A stretch of DNA of 64,000 bases, from contig CAZFIV010000024.1 of the NCBI GenBank assembly GCA_964519665.1, forward strand, positions 13,322 through 77,321, written 5' to 3'. A program made the translations under genes and the position numbers. Source of the DNA: JANQQN01 sp964519665. GTDB lineage: Bacteria; Myxococcota; Kuafuiibacteriia; Kuafuiibacteriales; Kuafuiibacteriaceae. Positions within the stretch are counted from its first letter, which is position 1. Each line of letters opens with the position of its first letter. Of this stretch, positions 59,908 to 64,000 are shown piece by piece. Under the pieces are notes generated by a model. It did not search any database, was not told the DNA's origin, and was given only the letters and a program-made list of their open reading frames with translations.

Positions 59908-61041
59908 CTAACAGGTCGGGGGCTCGCTCAGAAGACGGAGAACCTGCTGATGGACGACCCGGATCAAGGTCCCCGCGGTCGCCTCGGACGTCTCGGGAGG
60001 CGCGTTCACGACGATGAAGCGAGGATCCAAGGTGGGCGGCCCCCAGCAGACGGGCGACATCCACGTGAAAATGGCGACAGTGGGTCTCTTGGAAAGAAAC
60101 GCGATATGCATCGGCGCGGTGTCGTTGGTGATCACGACGTCGGCTCGATGAACCAGGGCGACGAGGGTTGCGAGGTCTTTGCCGGTGAACGTGGCCGCTC
60201 GCGGGCCGATTCTCGTCGCGAGGTCGCGGACCAAGGCCGCTTCGTCGGGCGCGCCGGTCACCACGAACCGGGCGTCGAGCTCTCGCCCGAGGCGCTGCCC
60301 GATCTCGGCGAATCGCTCGGGAGGCCACCGTTTCTCCGTGGCTCGCGATCCGGGCACGAGCAAGATCCGGGGGCCGGGGCCGCCGGCGTAAAGATCGGCC
60401 GCCTTCTCGGTCGCCCGGTCGCGGATCGACCACGGCACGTCGAAGCTGGGCTCGTCCACGCCGAGACTTCGGAGCAACACGGTTTGGTAGCGCGACCAGT
60501 GGCGCTCCGCTTGGTAACGAACGTCGACCGCGCCCCCCGTGAAGTTCGCATCCGGGGGCCGCTCACCTTGCATGAGCCAACCGAGACGATGGGCGGCCTG
60601 AGTGGCGTGAACCCACCGACGGCTCTCGACGTCGGCTCGCGCGGTCAGGTCGACCGCGACCTCGTACTTGCCGGCTACCAGCGCTGCGCTGAACGCGTCG
60701 GCTGCGGCGACGACTTCGGGGTCTGCCCACGCTTCGGCGTGGCCCGCGGCCTCCGCGGGTAGGTCGAGCGCGTCCGGTAGCACGTGAAGCTTCACACTCA
60801 GGTCGACGAGCTTGAAGACGCGAGCCGGTCCCGCCTTGACGACGACGCCGACCCTCCGGGCGCCGCCATCCAGGAGCGCCTTGACGACCGGCGTCAACAG
60901 CAGTCCGTCTCCGAGATTCGGGAACAGGTACACGAGCAGCACCCGGCGGCCCGCCAGCGGTACTCGCGGACCGAGCTCGTCGTCGGCAGGCAAACGAAAC
61001 TGTCCTCGGGCACGACGAATCGCGTCAAGAAGCCGGCTCAC
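59908..61041 (-). CDS. Glycosyltransferase family 9 (heptosyltransferase-like)
   Basis: 377 residues with a GT-B fold. Seen: LLVYLFPNLGDGLLLTPVVKAL (N-terminal glycine region, in part), ILLVPGSRATEKRWPPERFAEI and VVITNDTAPMHIAFL, the donor-binding motif of ADP-heptose transferases. It probably adds heptose or a similar sugar to lipopolysaccharide core at the inner membrane. The gene is divergent from the DsbA-fold isomerase gene and upstream of the NRDE gene. Confidence 0.9.
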   Translation of the reverse strand: MSRLLDAIRRARGQFRLPADDELGPRVPLAGRRVLLVYLFPNLGDGLLLTPVVKALLDGGARRVGVVVKAGPARVFKLVDLSVKLHVLPDALDLPAEAAGHAEAWADPEVVAAADAFSAALVAGKYEVAVDLTARADVESRRWVHATQAAHRLGWLMQGERPPDANFTGGAVDVRYQAERHWSRYQTVLLRSLGVDEPSFDVPWSIRDRATEKAADLYAGGPGPRILLVPGSRATEKRWPPERFAEIGQRLGRELDARFVVTGAPDEAALVRDLATRIGPRAATFTGKDLATLVALVHRADVVITNDTAPMHIAFLSKRPTVAIFTWMSPVCWGPPTLDPRFIVVNAPPETSEATAGTLIRVVHQQVLRLLSEPPTC

Positions 61042-61114
61042 CGTACCGTCGTTTGGCGATTCCCAGACGAAGTCAAGGTTGGTGCGCCGTTCGACTCGAC
61101 GTACGCTCCGACCG

Positions 61115-61708
61115 ATGACGAAACTCGAAGTCTATTGGGACGTTGCCAGCCCGTACACCTACCTGGCGTTGACCCAGATTCCTGGCCTTGTCGAACGAAC
61201 GGGGGCCGAGGTGGTCTACCGCCCGTTCCTGTTGGGCGGTGTCTTCAAAGCAACCGGAAACACGATGCCCGGCGCGGTGGCCGCCAAGGGGGCGTACATG
61301 ATGGAAGACCTGAAGCGGTGGGCGACCGAGTACGGCGTGACGATGAAGCTGCCGGGCGAGGTTCCGTTTCCGATCAACTCCGTGGGGCCGATGCGCCTGG
61401 CCGTGGCGGCCGGCCGCAGAGGGCAGGGGCCCGCGATCGCCCAGGCGCTGATCCGAGCCTATTGGGTCGACGGAAAGGATGTTTCCCAGCCTGACGTGCT
61501 CTCATCCGTCGCCGAGTCCATCGGCCTCGACCCGGCGGCGATGGCCGCCGACTTACAGGATCAATCGGTGAAGGATGAATTGCGGTCAAGCACCGAAGAG
61601 GCCGTAGCTCGAGGAGCATTCGGGTCGCCGACCATGTTCGTGAACGGCACCATGTTCTGGGGCAACGATCGCTTGCCGCACGTCGAGGCCGCACTTCGCT
61701 CCGGCTGA
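61115..61708 (+). CDS. DsbA-fold 2-hydroxychromene-2-carboxylate isomerase-like protein
   Basis: 197 residues from ATG 61115. The thioredoxin-like N-terminus (LEVYWDVASPYTYLAL) has Ser where DsbA has CxxC, as in HCCA isomerases and kappa glutathione transferases. The cis-Pro motif FGSPTMFVNG and WGNDRL end are also typical. Glutathione-dependent isomerisation or a transferase role is likely; naphthalene degradation genes are not nearby, so the substrate is unknown. Confidence 0.88.
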   Translation: MTKLEVYWDVASPYTYLALTQIPGLVERTGAEVVYRPFLLGGVFKATGNTMPGAVAAKGAYMMEDLKRWATEYGVTMKLPGEVPFPINSVGPMRLAVAAGRRGQGPAIAQALIRAYWVDGKDVSQPDVLSSVAESIGLDPAAMAADLQDQSVKDELRSSTEEAVARGAFGSPTMFVNGTMFWGNDRLPHVEAALRSG

Positions 61709-61766
61709 TCGTACGTCGCCCAGGGCAAAGATACCCGGGGTTGTGATGACTGGCCGGTTCGCCGTC

Positions 61767-62879
61767 TTAGCTCGGTGAGAAGACGATGGTCGAGTCGCGC
61801 CGCTCGAGTTTCGCCCGGCCGGCGTGCACCAGCGCTTCGAGGCGGCCGGCAACCTCGGCGGCGGCGGACCCGAAGCGACGGTCGAGACCCGTGGGCGAAA
61901 CCAGCCCGGCGTACATTTCGAGCGTTAAGTCCCACGCCGACGTCGGGCCTTTCGCGACCAGCCGACCCGCCACGAGCTCACAGCGGATCCGATGATAACG
62001 ACGGACCCGCTCGACCGGGCGCGCGGTGCCGAGAAAGGCCGACCCGTGCCCCGGCAGCACCGTCATCGAGTCGAAGCCGGCATCGAAGCGGTGCATGGAC
62101 GTGAGATAATCGGCGACGCTCGGGGCCCAGTGGAGTCCGTCGCGTTCGCGTGCTCGGTGTTCGGTTTGATCGAGCGGACCGAGATGGACGGCCGGAAACA
62201 CGTTGGCGAGCAAGTGGTCACCCGACAAAACCATCCCGTCGCCGACCAGCATCACGTGACCGGGACTATGTCCGGCCACCAGGTGGACGTGCCAGTCGCG
62301 GCCACCGGCTCGCAGCTGGGTGCCGTCGCGCAGCGATCGGATCCGGTGCGGAGCGACGGGGGCATGGATAGGCTTGCTTCGGACGGCCCGCCGCACTTCA
62401 TCCGGCGGCGCGCCCAGACTGCGCCACGCGGCAACGACCGTCGCCGTCGGATAACGTCGGCCTGCCAAGCGCTCGACTTCCGATACGCCGATGGCCACCG
62501 TCGCGTCGGCGAGTTCGGCGAGCTCCGCGGCTGCGCCGCAGTGGTCCGGGTGGGTGTGCGTAATGAGGATCGTTTCGATGTCGCCAATCGTGCGACCGTA
62601 GGGCGTCAGCGCGACGCCGATGCGCTCGACGGCCAGGGCGGCATCGGAGCCCGGATCGACACAGAATACGTCTTCATCGCCGATCACCAGCCAACAGTTC
62701 GTGGAGCCCATCATGTAGGGCGTTGGGATTTCGCACAGCACGATACCGTCATCGAAGCGATCGACGGTCGACTCGGGAGGTATGGGAGCGGCCGGCGCCT
62801 GCCCGCTCAGCGGCGCGGCATCGTAGGTTGGGACTCGATCGGCCACCTCGCCATCTTTGCAGAGACCGAGGCTGACCAA
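61767..62879 (-). CDS. Metallo-beta-lactamase-fold hydrolase
   Basis: 370 residues. The zinc motif is THTHPDHCGAAAEL; further ligands lie in VAGHSPGHVML, LSGDHLL and VLPGHGSAF. The C-terminal winged-helix-like region (about 300-370) resembles LACTB2/beta-lactamase-related hydrolases, some of which are ribonucleases or thioesterases. The N-terminus before residue 30 is variable, so the start is uncertain (GTG 62843 is possible). It converges on the isomerase gene. Confidence 0.85.
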   Translation of the reverse strand: MVSLGLCKDGEVADRVPTYDAAPLSGQAPAAPIPPESTVDRFDDGIVLCEIPTPYMMGSTNCWLVIGDEDVFCVDPGSDAALAVERIGVALTPYGRTIGDIETILITHTHPDHCGAAAELAELADATVAIGVSEVERLAGRRYPTATVVAAWRSLGAPPDEVRRAVRSKPIHAPVAPHRIRSLRDGTQLRAGGRDWHVHLVAGHSPGHVMLVGDGMVLSGDHLLANVFPAVHLGPLDQTEHRARERDGLHWAPSVADYLTSMHRFDAGFDSMTVLPGHGSAFLGTARPVERVRRYHRIRCELVAGRLVAKGPTSAWDLTLEMYAGLVSPTGLDRRFGSAAAEVAGRLEALVHAGRAKLERRDSTIVFSPS

Positions 62880-62955
62880 CAGGGTCGCTCTCAGTCACGA
62901 CACGGTCGACATCTTCGATGACGTCCGGGCGTTGGCCGGCCGGAATCCGCCAGAG

Positions 62956-63741
62956 TTAACCCACCCACTCATAGCCGTCGCGCAGGCTTCGCACTCGGCG
63001 GGCGCTCCACCAGTCGATGACCAAGTGCCAAGGCCCAACTATGAAGTAAATCCACCCTGACGGCCCAAGATGGCCGGTGATCGCCAACAGCAGTAACGAC
63101 AGAATGCCGACGCACATCGTTCCCGTCTGCCGCAGCAGGGACGCGATCGTCAGGTGGCGTTCGAGACGGTCGAGCTCCAGTTCGTCGCGCTTGCCCCACG
63201 CGCGCCATAGCAGAAGGGCGATCACCCCAAACAGGCCGATGACCCCCGCCCCATAAAAGATCATCATCGCGACGGCCTGAAGGTTGGGGTCGGCGAGCCA
63301 GTGCCCGTCTTGGGCGGCCTCGGGAGGCAATTCAAACAGCGGACGGAGAGGCAAGCCGATGACGATGTGCCAAAGGTAGTCCGCCATGAACTTGAGCGGA
63401 AACGCGAAGAATAGAACGAGGAACAGCAACGCTGCATTGAGAGCTATCGTGCCGGTATCCTGTAGACCGTACCGCCGAAAAAACAGGTAATGATAGTACC
63501 AAGCTTGTTTAAGGAGTACAAAAGTCATGAGGAAGGCGGGTAGGTCACGGACCAATAGCCAAAGTCCCCAGAATGTCGTCGGCGGGGAATTCGCGGCCAC
63601 CAAGAGGGTCAGCGTCACGGCGAACACGCCATCCGAGATGCCTTCGATTCGAGAGACGTCGCCCCCTCGCCAGCGGAACAGCGGGTCGGTTGCGGCACGC
63701 TTGTCAAACAAATGCTCACGTATCACACGACAAGTATACAC
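62956..63741 (-). CDS. TMEM175/DUF1211-type potassium channel-like membrane protein
   Basis: 261 residues. The family motif is RIEGISDGVFAVTLTLLV, where R-x-x-x-x-S-D-G-V-F-A marks the first helix of each repeat in TMEM175 channels. About six helices follow (for example LPAFLMTFVLLKQAWYYHYLF, in part, and ALLFLVLFFAFPLKFMADYLW, in part). Bacterial TMEM175 proteins conduct K+ as tetramers. The first codon used is GTG 63741; GTG 63726 has AAGGTG upstream at a better distance and may be the real start. Confidence 0.85.
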   Translation of the reverse strand: MYTCRVIREHLFDKRAATDPLFRWRGGDVSRIEGISDGVFAVTLTLLVAANSPPTTFWGLWLLVRDLPAFLMTFVLLKQAWYYHYLFFRRYGLQDTGTIALNAALLFLVLFFAFPLKFMADYLWHIVIGLPLRPLFELPPEAAQDGHWLADPNLQAVAMMIFYGAGVIGLFGVIALLLWRAWGKRDELELDRLERHLTIASLLRQTGTMCVGILSLLLLAITGHLGPSGWIYFIVGPWHLVIDWWSARRVRSLRDGYEWVG

Positions 63742-63805
63742 CTTGGCCGACGACCTTGATCGCCGGTACCCAGAACCGCGCCAACGTGTCGACGACGATC
63801 AGCAG

Positions 63806-63962
63806 TCACTCGCCCTCCCAGACGCGCGCCTTTGGATTCATGCATCGTCGATACGCCGAGGGCGTCTCTCCGACGCTGCGCGTGAAGACGGTCCGAAAGC
63901 TCGAAGATGGCGAAAGTCACGTCGTCAAAGGCGCCCCTGAGGTTACCTGACCTGAAACTCGG
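63806..63962 (-). pseudogene. Frameshifted 3' remnant of an AraC-family regulator
   Basis: Reading the minus strand, one frame ends SSSFRTVFTRSVGETPSAYRR (last key residues S-F-R-x-x-F-x-R-x-V-G-x-T-P-S-A-Y-R-R), the unmistakable end of an AraC C-terminal HTH domain, and stops at 63806. That frame is blocked by a TGA just upstream. A neighbouring frame carries the preceding GAFDDVTF segment, itself closed by a stop at 63963-63965. The first HTH and sensor domain would lie beyond the window edge, if they exist. The region 63963-64000 shows nothing else. Confidence 0.5.
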
Positions 63963-64000
63963 TCATGTTTCAGCCTCATTGATCGGGATGAGCATAAGTC

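Overview
The window is high-GC DNA with dense, often overlapping genes. It looks like a delta-proteobacterial predator-type lineage (Myxococcota or Bradymonadota). The signs are several eukaryote-like Ser/Thr kinases with C-terminal membrane anchors, PilZ-like fusion proteins, an Hsp70 fused to a PilZ-like domain, choice-of-anchor/ASH-domain lipoproteins, a TIGR04551-like outer-membrane protein, an HNH remnant of a type I recall from that group, and a ferrochelatase with an internal cysteine cluster. The phylum is an inference from gene content. I recognised no rRNA or tRNA gene, no CRISPR array and no insertion sequence.

Layout. Positions 1-9300 hold a membrane protein, a methyltransferase, an N-degron aminoacyl-transferase (bpt) overlapping a PDZ membrane protein, a membrane-anchored pseudokinase with Sel1-like repeats, and a divergent pair: a PilZ-like/TM/coiled-coil/Uma2-like protein facing a PilZ-like/Hsp70 fusion. 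Positions 9300-16100 hold a DUF1521 (self-cleaving MIIA-type) protein, a secretin N0/N1 stub, a TPR - PqqD-like - Ser/Thr kinase operon, an acrylyl-CoA reductase and an HNH remnant. Positions 16100-24200 hold two large GT-C-like membrane proteins around a methyltransferase, a nucleotidyltransferase, an NrtR-like Nudix regulator and a cupin/SDR pair. After a repeat-rich gap comes acetyl-CoA synthetase (24637). It is followed by a SUFU-domain protein, a 1006-residue ASH/VWA lipoprotein, a deacetylase/glycosyltransferase pair, another membrane kinase, a TIGR04551-like outer-membrane protein and a lipoprotein built of about 12 Asp-rich GGDD-Y repeats.

From 39492 onward the window is mainly housekeeping metabolism: an amidohydrolase, then argH-lysA-dapA-dapB (arginine and lysine synthesis), converging on an ACT-domain malic enzyme plus rsfS. 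A GbsR/MarR-type regulator is divergent from a long isoprenoid/menaquinone operon: polyprenyl diphosphate synthase, DAHP synthase, menG(ubiE), menF, menD, menA, menC, menE. Together these make the prenyl tail and the chorismate precursor, and then most of the menaquinone ring pathway; menB and menH are not in the window. Two copies of a GTTCAA-N6-TTGRAC inverted repeat lie in the regulator/operon intergenic region and are the best regulatory signal here. hemH follows the men genes, then an orphan HPt protein, an NRDE/TANGO2-type protein, a GT9 glycosyltransferase, a DsbA-fold isomerase, a metallo-beta-lactamase-fold hydrolase, a TMEM175-type channel and, at the edge, a frameshifted AraC-family remnant.

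The accessory half repeatedly shows signalling or enzyme folds that have lost catalytic residues (pseudokinase, Uma2-like domain without its lysine, PilZ-like domains without the canonical ligand motif). The most interesting candidates for undescribed biology are the divergent PilZ-Uma2 / PilZ-Hsp70 pair, the pseudokinase, the DUF1521 protein and the GGDD-Y repeat lipoprotein.
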